The position numbers were made by a program, and so were the translations under genes. Positions 1-7,458 of a stretch of 64,000 bases of DNA are shown here, piece by piece. The DNA comes from Alkalihalobacillus bogoriensis ATCC BAA-922 (GTDB taxonomy: Bacteria; Bacillota; Bacilli; Bacillales; Bacillaceae_F). Each line of letters begins with the position of its first letter. Position 1 is the first letter of the stretch. The notes below the pieces were generated by a model. The model was given only the letters and a program-made list of their open reading frames with translations, made no database searches and was not told where the DNA came from. The DNA lies in NCBI RefSeq assembly GCF_000621445.1, contig NZ_KK211279.1, positions 305,587-369,586 of the forward strand, in the 5' to 3' direction.

Positions 1-45
1 GCTTGTGTGGCAATCCTTACACTATCGATTATGCTTTCATGAATC

Positions 46-1047
46 TTACATTGATGTAAGGTTTTGTGTTTTGGAAAACACAATGCGAACGCTCGTCCCT
101 TCGCCAACCACCGATTCGAGTTCAAGCCGATGCTCTAATTTTTCTGTGACCTCTTTCACTAAATACAGTCCCATGCCGGTTGATTCGCGATATTTGCGCC
201 CATTCTCACCAGTATAAAATTTTGTAAACACACGCTTTCTATCTGCAGCAGGAATCCCAATCCCATAGTCCTTTACTTCAAGCACCGCTTCCCCTGACCT
301 TTCATAAAGAGAAATCATCATTTGTTTTGATTTTCCGGTCGAATATTTAACCGCATTTTGAACAAGCTGCGTTACGATAAAAAATAGCCATTTCTCATCT
401 GTTTCAACGGTGATTCCTTCTGATTCTTCTTTTAATTGTGGATACACTTCATGTCGTATGTAAAAACGCTTATGGTCACGATTCACTTCATGAATGAGTT
501 CAGCAAGACGAACAGGCTTAATGTGAAAATCCTCTGTAATTGTACGAAGCCTTGCCATATAAAGAACCGTGTTTAACCCTGTTTGGACACGGTCTGTTTC
601 TTCACGAATACTCGATGATTCCGGCTCGTCTAACGACTGAGCTGTTAATTCTATCACTGATAAAGGCGTCTTCATATGATGAACCCAGCGATCCATAAAT
701 AATAGATGCTCCTCTTGCTGTTCTTCAGCTTTTTGCAATTGTTCTTGGTATAAGCGATATTGTGACAGAAGCAAACGATCAAGTGCTTCTGATATCGGAG
801 TCCCTTCTGTTGTCTCAAGTGATTCATCTAAGGTTTCCATTGGTTGCTGTAGCTTATCATAAAATCTTCTTCTACTAATAACACGATAAATAAGAAAAGC
901 AGTAAATAACGTCAACGATAAAAACATCGCATACAAACTTAAGCCAAGCTCCCGATACCCATCTAGCCAAAATAATGCTGGAATAAGAACTGATTGCAAC
1001 ACGATCATCACAATCAATGATACATGGTCGCGAAGAAATAGTTTCAT
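46..1047 (-). CDS. BceS-type intramembrane-sensing histidine kinase
   Basis: Sensor kinase of the Bce (bacitracin/antimicrobial-peptide) type. The N-terminus holds two membrane helices (about residues 6-26 and 31-53) with almost no extracellular loop, typical of kinases that sense through a partner BceAB transporter. The phospho-acceptor motif HHMKTPLSVIEL lies near residue 123, followed by an N-box (QNAVKYS) and G-boxes (DYGIGIP, GMGLYLVKEV). I chose the ATG at 1047 because an AGAGGGAC ribosome site precedes it and it overlaps the regulator stop as ATGA; an in-frame ATG 18 bases upstream lacks such a site. It is co-transcribed with the response regulator. No BceAB pair is seen here; it would have to lie beyond the left edge. 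Confidence 0.88.
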   Translation of the reverse strand: MKLFLRDHVSLIVMIVLQSVLIPALFWLDGYRELGLSLYAMFLSLTLFTAFLIYRVISRRRFYDKLQQPMETLDESLETTEGTPISEALDRLLLSQYRLYQEQLQKAEEQQEEHLLFMDRWVHHMKTPLSVIELTAQSLDEPESSSIREETDRVQTGLNTVLYMARLRTITEDFHIKPVRLAELIHEVNRDHKRFYIRHEVYPQLKEESEGITVETDEKWLFFIVTQLVQNAVKYSTGKSKQMMISLYERSGEAVLEVKDYGIGIPAADRKRVFTKFYTGENGRKYRESTGMGLYLVKEVTEKLEHRLELESVVGEGTSVRIVFSKTQNLTSM

Positions 1048-1748
1048 CTTTGTCCCTCTTTCCATGTGATACGGAGGCGATAGCCCGCGCCTCTCACCGT
1101 TTCGACCGCATCTTCAATTCCAACTTCTTGAAACCTTTTCCGCACACGAGCGATATTCACATTCAACGTATTTTCATCCACATACGCTTGGTCATCCCAT
1201 AGCTTCTCCAACAAATCCTGGCGCCCCGCTACGCGTGGATAGCGCTCCATCAAACTTTCAATTATGTCTGTTTCTTTTTTCGCTAACGCTAAGACCTCAT
1301 TTCGAAAATGAAGCTCTAACCGCTCCGGATATAGACACAATCCATCCTGCACAAGCACCCGCTCACCATGCTTTGCCGCATACTCCCCATACGCGCGCCG
1401 AAGCTGGCTCCGAATTTTCGCCATCACAATATCAGGATGAAACGGCTTTGTGATAAAATCATCGCCCCCATGTTCAATTGCCCGAACTTGGTCCATCTCC
1501 CCTGTCCGCGCTGATATAAAAATAACTGGACAAATCGATTCTTTCCGTATTTGTCGACACCAATAATAGCCATCATAACGTGGTAAATTAATATCTAATA
1601 ACACAAGATCCGGCTGCTCCACCCGAAATCTTTCCATAATCGTCTCAAAATCATCAGCAATTATTGCCTCAAATCCATATTTCTCAATATGAGAACGCAA
1701 ATGCTCTGCAATTTTCATATCATCTTCTACAATCAATATTTTTTCCAT
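1044..1748 (-). CDS. BceR/OmpR-family response regulator
   Basis: Two-component response regulator. The receiver domain covers about residues 1-115, with the acidic pocket in ILIVEDD and phospho-acceptor Asp in LVLLDINLP, followed by the conserved FISART and FITKPF segments. The C-terminal winged helix (about 130-230) includes the NTLNVNIARVRKRF recognition region and the VRGAGYRL wing. Start chosen at ATG 1748 (MEKILIVEDD), preceded by AGGAGTA; a start six codons earlier has no ribosome site. The stop overlaps the kinase start by four bases, so the two are translationally coupled. The protein probably activates a peptide-detoxifying ABC transporter, the usual target of this family, but none lies in view. 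Confidence 0.9.
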   Translation of the reverse strand: MEKILIVEDDMKIAEHLRSHIEKYGFEAIIADDFETIMERFRVEQPDLVLLDINLPRYDGYYWCRQIRKESICPVIFISARTGEMDQVRAIEHGGDDFITKPFHPDIVMAKIRSQLRRAYGEYAAKHGERVLVQDGLCLYPERLELHFRNEVLALAKKETDIIESLMERYPRVAGRQDLLEKLWDDQAYVDENTLNVNIARVRKRFQEVGIEDAVETVRGAGYRLRITWKEGQR

Positions 1749-1843
1749 TTTAACTACTCCTAGCAAAAGACTTTTCCATGAACGACAAGCGTATCATGCC
1801 ATATTATACCACTTTTAAGGTAAAAACTTAGATACTTATACGT

Positions 1844-2027
1844 AAGAAAAACGCGGAGCTTCTTTTCTTTTCAAGCGAAGTGCGGAGCCCTGCCCGCCTT
1901 TGACAGTGAACCCCAAGTGCTCTTCTTGGGGTGAAACGCGCAGGTGCGGAGCCTTCGCTCTTCTAGAATAAGCTTTCAAAGCTTCGCTGCTAGACCAAAA
2001 TTTTTATATTCTTATCTTTTAAAAAAA
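1844..2027 (+). repeat. Family A interspersed repeat, copy 1
   Basis: A roughly 180-bp element also found at 28789, 35392 and 48976 in the same orientation. It starts with AAGAAAAACGCGGAG, carries a 7-bp hairpin CCCCAAG/CTTGGGG, a second inverted repeat AAGCTTTCAAAGCTT, and ends in CTAGACCAAAATTTTTAT and TTTTAAAAAAAG. It has no convincing gene. This copy ends exactly on the T-tract of the terminator at 2021-2055. Confidence 0.85.
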
Positions 2028-2055
2028 GACCGTACTCATTAAAAGTACCGTCCTC
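2021..2055 (-). terminator. Rho-independent terminator of the 2071 gene
   Basis: On the minus strand AGGACGGTACT pairs with AGTACGGTCTT (one G-G mismatch) and is followed by seven T. It lies just past the stop of the minus-strand membrane protein gene. Confidence 0.75.
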
Positions 2056-2070
2056 TCTTTGTGTTTAGTA

Positions 2071-2730
2071 TTAGGTAGTGCCTGTACCTCGACTCTGAAA
2101 AAGTTGCGTGGCAAATAAAGATAAAATCAACACCAACTCTGACACATTTCCGATTGCTTTGCTTTCAAAAGGAATAGATAGAAGCCCCACTACACCCATC
2201 CCTATTAATCCAATGAATAACCATATCCATCTCTGTTTACGCCAAACAATGAGAGAAGCAACAAATATAAAGAAAGTAACAGTCATAATCATGAACGGCC
2301 CGGCTGATGAACTGACCCGTTTATAGCTCAATACACCATGTTGCCAAACGGGGTCAAGATTTAAATGAAAAAGAGGAATGGCATCGATTGTAATAATAAC
2401 CGCTGTCAACACAATCACAACGATGGTTGGCACGCGTTTCTTCGCCAAACTTACCCCTGCCGCTCTTACCGTTTGCCAAGCAAACAAAATGAGCAATGGC
2501 GTGAAAAAAGCATGCATCCAATAACGCAAAGCATTGAACAACTCTAATCGTCTACCTTCACCAATATACCGCCCTAGCGCTAAAATACTGTTGTCATACA
2601 ATAAAGCAGCTGTGACAATTAATAAAAATATAGAAAAAAGTCCCCAGCGCTCCTTGACCGCAACATATAGCCCATAGATTAGTAATCCGGCATAAACAAA
2701 AGATAATGAGAAATAAATAGCTGTATCCAT
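2071..2730 (-). CDS. Polytopic membrane protein, unknown function
   Basis: A 219-residue protein made almost entirely of hydrophobic helices; I count about seven membrane segments, the first directly at the N-terminus and the last near the C-terminus, separated by short basic loops (VKERW, KKRVP, WRKQRW). There is no enzyme motif I recognise. A GTG nine bases upstream is an alternative start; the ATG at 2730 is preceded by only a weak AAAAAAGCGAG site, so the exact start is uncertain. It is monocistronic, with its own terminator, and diverges from the small gene at 2842. Function is not assigned. Confidence 0.7.
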   Translation of the reverse strand: MDTAIYFSLSFVYAGLLIYGLYVAVKERWGLFSIFLLIVTAALLYDNSILALGRYIGEGRRLELFNALRYWMHAFFTPLLILFAWQTVRAAGVSLAKKRVPTIVVIVLTAVIITIDAIPLFHLNLDPVWQHGVLSYKRVSSSAGPFMIMTVTFFIFVASLIVWRKQRWIWLFIGLIGMGVVGLLSIPFESKAIGNVSELVLILSLFATQLFQSRGTGTT

Positions 2731-2841
2731 TCGAATCACTCGCTTTTTTCAATAGGGTTTCCTTATGTGCGGACATTCATGTAATGTCACATATCCCAAC
2801 TGGCATTTGCCGGATTCAGTTTTACATAAGGGGTGGATAAA

Positions 2842-3123
2842 ATGGCACAACAAGAACAACGAATCATCATCGAAAAATCAAAACACGTCACTATCGACTT
2901 AACCGATACCCACTTTGTCAAACGATTGCAATCCCTCGTCAAATTCGCCAACCACCAAAGCCATCCAGAAGGAGAACTACAAGATGCCGAAATTGATGAC
3001 TTCTTTCAAGAACGCGAGATTATAATTAAACGAAGCAAGCATGTAAAAATCACTCAAAAACAAATCCAATGGTATAAAGTGTATGAATTTGCTCGCTCTT
3101 TGGAACGAGACAAACGGAAATGA
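2842..3123 (+). CDS. Small charged protein with an internal duplication, unknown
   Basis: A 93-residue soluble protein. Start ATG 2842 is set by AAGGGGTGG five bases upstream; the in-frame GTG at 2833 lies inside that site. The sequence contains two related blocks: RIIIEKSKHVTIDL near the N-terminus and EIIIKRSKHVKITQ near residue 58, suggesting a tandem duplication of a short beta-type unit separated by an acidic linker (EGELQDAEIDDFFQ). There are no cysteines, membrane segments or signal peptide. It stands alone, divergent from the 2071 gene and followed by a family B repeat. I do not recognise the family. Confidence 0.65.
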   Translation: MAQQEQRIIIEKSKHVTIDLTDTHFVKRLQSLVKFANHQSHPEGELQDAEIDDFFQEREIIIKRSKHVKITQKQIQWYKVYEFARSLERDKRK

Positions 3124-3173
3124 GAACATTGCGAGGTGCGGAGATAGCCCCTAGGAACAGAAGGGTCAATCGT

Positions 3174-3356
3174 AACGGACATACGTTCCGCTATTCATGC
3201 AAAAATAGCGATTTTTCTGATCCGTTCGGACATCTGTTCCGCTATTTGCACTAAAATGGCAACGATAACCCTCATTTTGCTAGTTTAACGGAACAGATGT
3301 CCGATAGCATCATGGAAACGTCTCTTTTTTGTTAAATAGCGGATCGTATGTCCGTT
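3174..3356. repeat. Family B nested palindromic repeat, copy 1
   Basis: A 183-bp element with an outer inverted repeat of about 22 bp (AACGGACATACGTTCCGCTA at the left, its complement at the right with one mismatch) and an inner one (CGGACATCTGTTCCG at 3227, complement ending 3303). The middle segment containing CCCTCATTTTG is also conserved. Further copies are at 7155 and 29080. Confidence 0.88.
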
Positions 3357-3378
3357 AGAATCGTGAAACCATGCACTT

Positions 3379-4206
3379 TTAAAATTTATTGTTTTGAGTT
3401 TGCTTTAAAGTGATAATAAAAACAAGACCAGCCAAAAATGTTAGCAATGACACTACGATAGTTGAAGTGCCAACTACACTATCTAAATTATCCAAAATTG
3501 CATAAATCGAACCACTAACTAACCCAATCATGGCGGCATACGTTTCTACCGTATAATTTGTTAATAAGTACCGAATAAGCTTACTTGTCAATAGAACTCC
3601 TAACACTACACCTGAACCAATCGCTCCTATTATCGGCAAATCAAACGACAGTAATGAAGCCGTTGCTATTTCATATATACCTAATATAGTAAGGATTAAA
3701 GCACCACTTATTCCAGGAAGAACAAGAGCTGTACTTGCAATAAACCCTGCAATAGTAAAAAACAGATAATCAGCAATAGATAGATTATTCAAATCTATTT
3801 GATTCATGCCACTTAAAAACTGACCGATAACTACAATACTTAAAAACAAGAACATTATTAAATAATGCTTTATGTTAAGTTTGTTTTTGGAATGATTGAC
3901 TGTTTCTTTCCAAAGATACGGCAAGAATCCTACAATAATACCAATAAAAAACATAAGCGTTGGAGTACGATAATAGCTTAATAAATAGTTGATAATAAAA
4001 ATAGAGAGCGCGAACCCCACAACCATACCTGTCCCAAATGTAAATAAAAACGGTAAAGCCTCTTTTCTATGTTTTGTTGTTAAAATACTTAATGAATATA
4101 TTAGTCGTTCGTATATTCCTAAAATCATTGCAACTGTACTGCCACTAATACCAGGAACGGTTTCTGTTATTCCAACCGACATACCTCGAAATAGAATACC
4201 AAACAT
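3379..4206 (-). CDS. popT: DUF368 family polyprenyl-phosphate transporter (PopT-like)
   Basis: A 275-residue integral membrane protein of the DUF368 family. Members of this family have been shown to recycle undecaprenyl phosphate across the membrane for cell-wall synthesis (established for PopT). Visible hallmarks are the duplicated signature PGISG near residues 18 and 164, each followed a few residues later by ILGIYE, which marks the two homologous halves of the fold, and about eight to nine membrane helices. Start ATG 4206 is preceded by AAGGTG with nine bases spacing; a GTG four codons earlier would sit inside that site. It is monocistronic. The alkaline-pH role reported for such proteins would fit an alkaliphile, but that is inference. 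Confidence 0.85.
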   Translation of the reverse strand: MFGILFRGMSVGITETVPGISGSTVAMILGIYERLIYSLSILTTKHRKEALPFLFTFGTGMVVGFALSIFIINYLLSYYRTPTLMFFIGIIVGFLPYLWKETVNHSKNKLNIKHYLIMFLFLSIVVIGQFLSGMNQIDLNNLSIADYLFFTIAGFIASTALVLPGISGALILTILGIYEIATASLLSFDLPIIGAIGSGVVLGVLLTSKLIRYLLTNYTVETYAAMIGLVSGSIYAILDNLDSVVGTSTIVVSLLTFLAGLVFIITLKQTQNNKF

Positions 4207-4458
4207 TCTTTTCAACACCTTATTGTTTTTAATTTATGTATACTAATGTGGCTATCAAAATTATAACCTAAATATAGGTTTTCTTTTTCAAAAATCGCGT
4301 CAATTTTCTTCGATTATCTCTCCAAACTACCCCATTTTTAAAAAGCAAAGATACATCTTAAAGGGTTCAGTTTTGGGAGGGGAAATGCGAATTTACAAGT
4401 TAAATAACGGTGTATTTATCATTCTAATTCCAAACGAATAACACAATAATTGGCATAC
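4207..4458. other. Intergenic, no supported gene
   Basis: AT-rich spacer upstream of the DUF368 gene. A GGGAGGGG site precedes an 18-codon plus-strand ORF (ATG 4385), too short and too close to its site to call. Confidence 0.5.
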
Positions 4459-4460
4459 AA

Positions 4461-4490
4461 AAACGCACAGATTAATATCTGTGCGTTTTA
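4461..4490 (-). terminator. Rho-independent terminator
   Basis: Perfect stem AACGCACAGAT/ATCTGTGCGTT with a four-base loop and T-rich flanks on both strands. It sits 44 bases past the stop of the minus-strand 4534 gene and may work in both directions. Confidence 0.85.
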
Positions 4491-4533
4491 CTCATATTTT
4501 CTTTCCTAATTGAACTAACAACTCTTCCTTTAT

Positions 4534-5034
4534 TTAATAATTTTCTTTAACCCTATTTTCTATTTCTTCTATCAAATCACCAATATGATTTGATGAATAA
4601 TTTAAGATTTTATTCTGGATTTTTTTAGGGAACATTTCTTTAATATCTTCTGGATAGCTTCCCTCACGAGGTATAGAGTGACTTAAAATTTCCAGTGAAT
4701 CATTATTATGTCCTCTTACACTTAATACGATAGGAACTGACATTCCACTTCCTGTCTCTATGTCTTCATCTTTTTTATAGTATTCTTCAATTAAAGCCCA
4801 CAAGTAGATTTCGCCTTTATTTTTATCTGATTCTAATATTTCATATGCGACAAATATTTCTCCCCCGAAGTTTGGATTCATTACTTCCTCAGAAAGATAT
4901 TTTTCAACTATCTGTTCATTGATTTCAGGAATAGATTTATTTTCAAAAGTTGCTGAATCGCCAGCAGTAGAGAAGAAATACATTCCTGTTAGGATAATCA
5001 TAATAGATAATATACCCAGTAAAAGTTTTTTCAA
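4534..5034 (-). CDS. Exported/membrane-anchored protein, unknown
   Basis: A 166-residue protein with an N-terminal hydrophobic segment (residues 4-23, MKKLLLGILSIMIILTGMYF) that reads as a signal anchor or uncleaved signal; there is no lipobox cysteine. The rest is acidic and soluble-looking, ending in a charged helix (LIEEIENRVKENY). The start codon is TTG, fixed by AGGGAGGG six bases upstream. It is monocistronic with a strong terminator. I do not recognise a family; an extracytoplasmic role is inferred only from the N-terminus. Confidence 0.7.
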   Translation of the reverse strand: MKKLLLGILSIMIILTGMYFFSTAGDSATFENKSIPEINEQIVEKYLSEEVMNPNFGGEIFVAYEILESDKNKGEIYLWALIEEYYKKDEDIETGSGMSVPIVLSVRGHNNDSLEILSHSIPREGSYPEDIKEMFPKKIQNKILNYSSNHIGDLIEEIENRVKENY

Positions 5035-5275
5035 AATAAACCCTCCCTTTATTTATACGACAAACAACATTAAATTCTCCATCCTAATTAGTTAGACTTT
5101 TATACAATGTTCGTTACTTGAATAAAGAATTTTCTTATATTTATCTTAACATTAAATTCCAAATTTTCCTCATAAAAAATTCTGGAATTCACACAGAAAT
5201 ATTGACCTTTCCTTTATTCATAACTTGGGACTCCACCTGTTGTTTTGGCTTTTTCTAACCTCCAAATAAAAATAG

Positions 5276-5305
5276 TTGACACGAAAATAAAGATTATGAT
5301 ATTAT
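5276..5305 (+). promoter_or_regulatory. SigA-type promoter for the CarD-like gene
   Basis: TTGACA at 5276-5281 and TATTAT at 5300-5305 with an 18-bp spacer, about 70 bases before the TTG start at 5374. Confidence 0.6.
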
Positions 5306-5373
5306 TAAAAATTTGATAAAAATCAACAACCGTGTTACACTTAAAAAGGTTACCATATTTGGAGGTGGATTAT

Positions 5374-5835
5374 TTGTTTCAAATTGGCGATAACATTGTT
5401 TATCCAATGCACGGAGCAGGTATAATTAAAGGCATAGAAGAAAAGGAAATCTCTGGTGAAAAACAACTGTATTATGTCATAAAAATGTTAATCGGTAATA
5501 TGCAAGTCATGATTCCTACTGGTAAAGTATTGAGTTCATGTATACGCCCTGTTACTGACATAATGGCATTAAAACACATCATTCACATTTTTGAGCATGG
5601 AGAATCAGAAAGTTTACTGCCGTGGAAACAAAGGTTTAAAGTGAACACAGACAAAATAAAAACGGGTAGCCTACAAGATTGTGCGGAAGTTGTACGTGAT
5701 TTAACGCGTATGAAAAACGAAAAAGCACTCAATACAAGCGAAAAAAAAATGTTAGATAATGCACATGGATTTTTGATTAGTGAACTAGAACTCATCAAAG
5801 GGATTACTGACAATCAAATAAAAAGTTTCTATTAG
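5374..5835 (+). CDS. CarD/CdnL-family transcription regulator
   Basis: A 153-residue protein with the CarD_CdnL_TRCF N-terminal RNA-polymerase-interacting domain (about 1-60: FQIGDNIVYPMHGAGII, then YYVIKMLI and VMIPTGKV) and an all-helical C-terminal domain (about 70-150). Family members bind the beta subunit of RNA polymerase and stabilise or tune open complexes. The true start is a TTG at 5374, placed five bases after a strong GGAGGTGG; upstream in-frame codons have no site. It has its own SigA-like promoter and is monocistronic. It resembles the YdeB-type proteins of Bacillus. Confidence 0.85.
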   Translation: MFQIGDNIVYPMHGAGIIKGIEEKEISGEKQLYYVIKMLIGNMQVMIPTGKVLSSCIRPVTDIMALKHIIHIFEHGESESLLPWKQRFKVNTDKIKTGSLQDCAEVVRDLTRMKNEKALNTSEKKMLDNAHGFLISELELIKGITDNQIKSFY

Positions 5836-6041
5836 GTTAATTAAATGAATCGATTCCCCCCAAAAAATATCCTATGATAATGTAATTCTTTTCAAAGCCT
5901 TCATTTCACTTCAGTTGTTTCTACAATGTATCTCATTTTTATTACGGATATTTGAAGTTTCTTTTTAGGAAAATCGAATAATCAAAAGAAAAACCGTCCA
6001 GGATAAAAAACGACAGGAAATACTATTGGAGGTGGTGTCTA

Positions 6042-6287
6042 GTGCTATGGAGTTTAGCACCATATATCATTGCTCTCTGCTCTATTTTAATTAGCATTTA
6101 TGTTTTTAAAGCGGTGCCGAGAAAACGATATTTTTGGTCTTCTCTTGCATTATCAGGGATTAACCTTTTGGGAGGTTCGCTTCTTGCGATTGGGATTAAC
6201 TATATTGTAGGGTTCGTTTTATTAATTCTTCCGTTATCCATTATGTTAAGTGGATTTTATAAAGAGAGGAAATCTCATTCACGATAG
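6042..6287 (+). CDS. Small membrane protein, unknown
   Basis: An 81-residue protein with two to three membrane helices (about 5-24, 31-50 and 53-70) and a short basic tail (YKERKSHSR). Start GTG 6042 follows GGAGGTGG at six bases. It is followed directly by a strong terminator, so it is a single-gene unit. It has no recognisable motif. Confidence 0.7.
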   Translation: MLWSLAPYIIALCSILISIYVFKAVPRKRYFWSSLALSGINLLGGSLLAIGINYIVGFVLLILPLSIMLSGFYKERKSHSR

Positions 6288-6290
6288 TTT

Positions 6291-6336
6291 AAAGAGCCAA
6301 AGAATGCATGTTACTGCATCCTCTGGCTCTTTTTTG
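6291..6336 (+). terminator. Rho-independent terminator
   Basis: AAGAGCCA pairs with TGGCTCTT, extended by ATGCA/TGCAT around the loop, followed by TTTTTT. Located immediately after the small membrane protein gene. Confidence 0.85.
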
Positions 6337-6360
6337 TTCATTTAACTACGACCAAAACAT

Positions 6361-6850
6361 TTATTCATATTTTGCATACCAAGCATCCATCCACTCTCTC
6401 CAGTTTTCTAATTGATGAACTTCTTCTACAGTTTTTCCGTCTAATGAAAAAGGAAGAGCTCCATCCTTTTCTGAATCTCCATTAGGAATAGATACCCCCC
6501 CCAATTGGTGTTCCATCAACGAGAAAAACTTCGACATTTACCTCTTTGGAATCTGCATTTGATAACGGATGGTTATCCACAGCAAATTGTTCTGTCTCTA
6601 CTTGTTTATTTAAATATAAGTCTGGGTCAACAGATTGGACAGTCCAATGAGTCACAGATGGCATTTCAACCAATCTCTCTTTTGTTAGTTGATATGAGTG
6701 ACCAGCACCATTATAGGATGTTATGTTATATCCTTTTTCACTAAGAAACTCCTCAGCTACTTTTTGATTTTCACTTTTACTTTCGTTTGAGCATCCGACT
6801 AAAGCAAAAAGTAAGAGAACCACTACTGCGACACCTATTGTTTTTTTCAT
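6361..6850 (-). pseudogene. Lipoprotein gene frameshifted at a G8 tract
   Basis: Starts at ATG 6850 with a lipoprotein signal (hydrophobic helix then LVGC, Cys at about residue 20) and encodes a small extracytoplasmic protein of unknown function. The frame breaks in a run of eight G (6495-6502 on the plus strand as C), giving a stop at 6482. With seven G the frame continues for over 40 codons (PNGDSEKDGALPFSLDGKTV and WREWMDAWYAKYE) to a stop at 6361, giving about 162 residues. So the complete gene is 6361-6850 and this copy is off-frame, whether by phase variation, mutation or a base-call error. Its start overlaps the stop of the upstream Crp/Fnr remnant. Confidence 0.75.
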
Positions 6851-7025
6851 TGCATGACACAGCCTTTCAATACAAAATAGCATAGATTCGTCAGCATCTC
6901 CCCTTGTCTAACGAGATAACTTCCCTTTTTGAACTCTTGTATTACCAATTGTTCCGTAAGCGCCAGCTGCTGTGCTTCATTTAACGAGTAAATTTCGTTA
7001 AATATTTCATGAGGATTTCTTTCAT
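6847..7025 (-). pseudogene. Crp/Fnr-family regulator remnant
   Basis: Starts at ATG 7025 behind a good AAAAGGAG site. The first frame gives MKEILMKYLTKFTR then stops at 6981; shifted by one base it continues as SLNEAQQLALTEQLVIQEF and KKGSYLVRQGE, then CYFVLKGCVMQ and a TGA. This is the start of a cyclic-nucleotide-binding fold of Crp/Fnr regulators (KGxYLVRQGE, YFVLKG). About 59 codons remain of a usual 190-230; the remaining beta-roll, dimer helix and DNA-binding domain are absent. The truncated end overlaps the lipoprotein ATG by four bases, so a deletion probably joined the two genes. Confidence 0.7.
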
Positions 7026-7154
7026 GAATTTTTACTCCTTTTGCAGAGATGGGTTGGTTGTTTCGTTTGTTATCATTATAATATCATTTCCACAGACTAG
7101 AAAATGTGAAACTTTCTGTAAATTCTATATGATGGTGATGTAGCAGTTAATCAT

Positions 7155-7336
7155 AACGGACATACGTTCCGCTATTTCATAGAAAACTAGCCTTTTTCAT
7201 TTTTTATCGGACACCAGTTCCGTTATTTGCCCCAAAACCGCACCATTCGCCCTCGTTTTGCCGGTTTAACGGAACAGATGTCCGATAGCCTCCAGCAAAC
7301 GTTACTTTTTCTTAAAATAGCGGTTCATATGTCCGT
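7155..7336. repeat. Family B nested palindromic repeat, copy 2
   Basis: 182-bp element with outer inverted repeat AACGGACATACGTTCCGCTA and inner repeat CGGACACCAGTTCCG; the central segment (CCCTCGTTTTG) is conserved with the copies at 3174 and 29080. Inner arms differ in sequence from copy 1 (ACCAG against ATCTG). Confidence 0.85.
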
Positions 7337-7404
7337 TAGAATCGTCATACCGATTCTAGCTTTATAAATGCAACCTAACCATAACCTTCCACCACTCTAC
7401 CAAT

Positions 7405-7436
7405 CAAAAAAAGAGAAAGCCCATAAGGCTCTCTCC
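7405..7436 (-). terminator. Terminator of the ChvE-MmsAB operon
   Basis: On the minus strand GAGAGAGCC pairs with GGCTTTCTC (one G-T pair), followed by TTTTTTT. It lies 23 bases beyond the last gene of the operon. Confidence 0.85.
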
Positions 7437-7458
7437 TCTCCCTCCGATTTCACGACAC

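Noticed and set aside
3174-3356. Family B repeat as a CRISPR-like or terminator structure
   Set aside because: There is no regular repeat-spacer series, and the same sequence recurs far away; nested palindromes fit an interspersed element better.
4385-4441. 18-codon ORF behind GGGAGGGG
   Set aside because: The ATG is only two to three bases from the site and the product is too short to judge.
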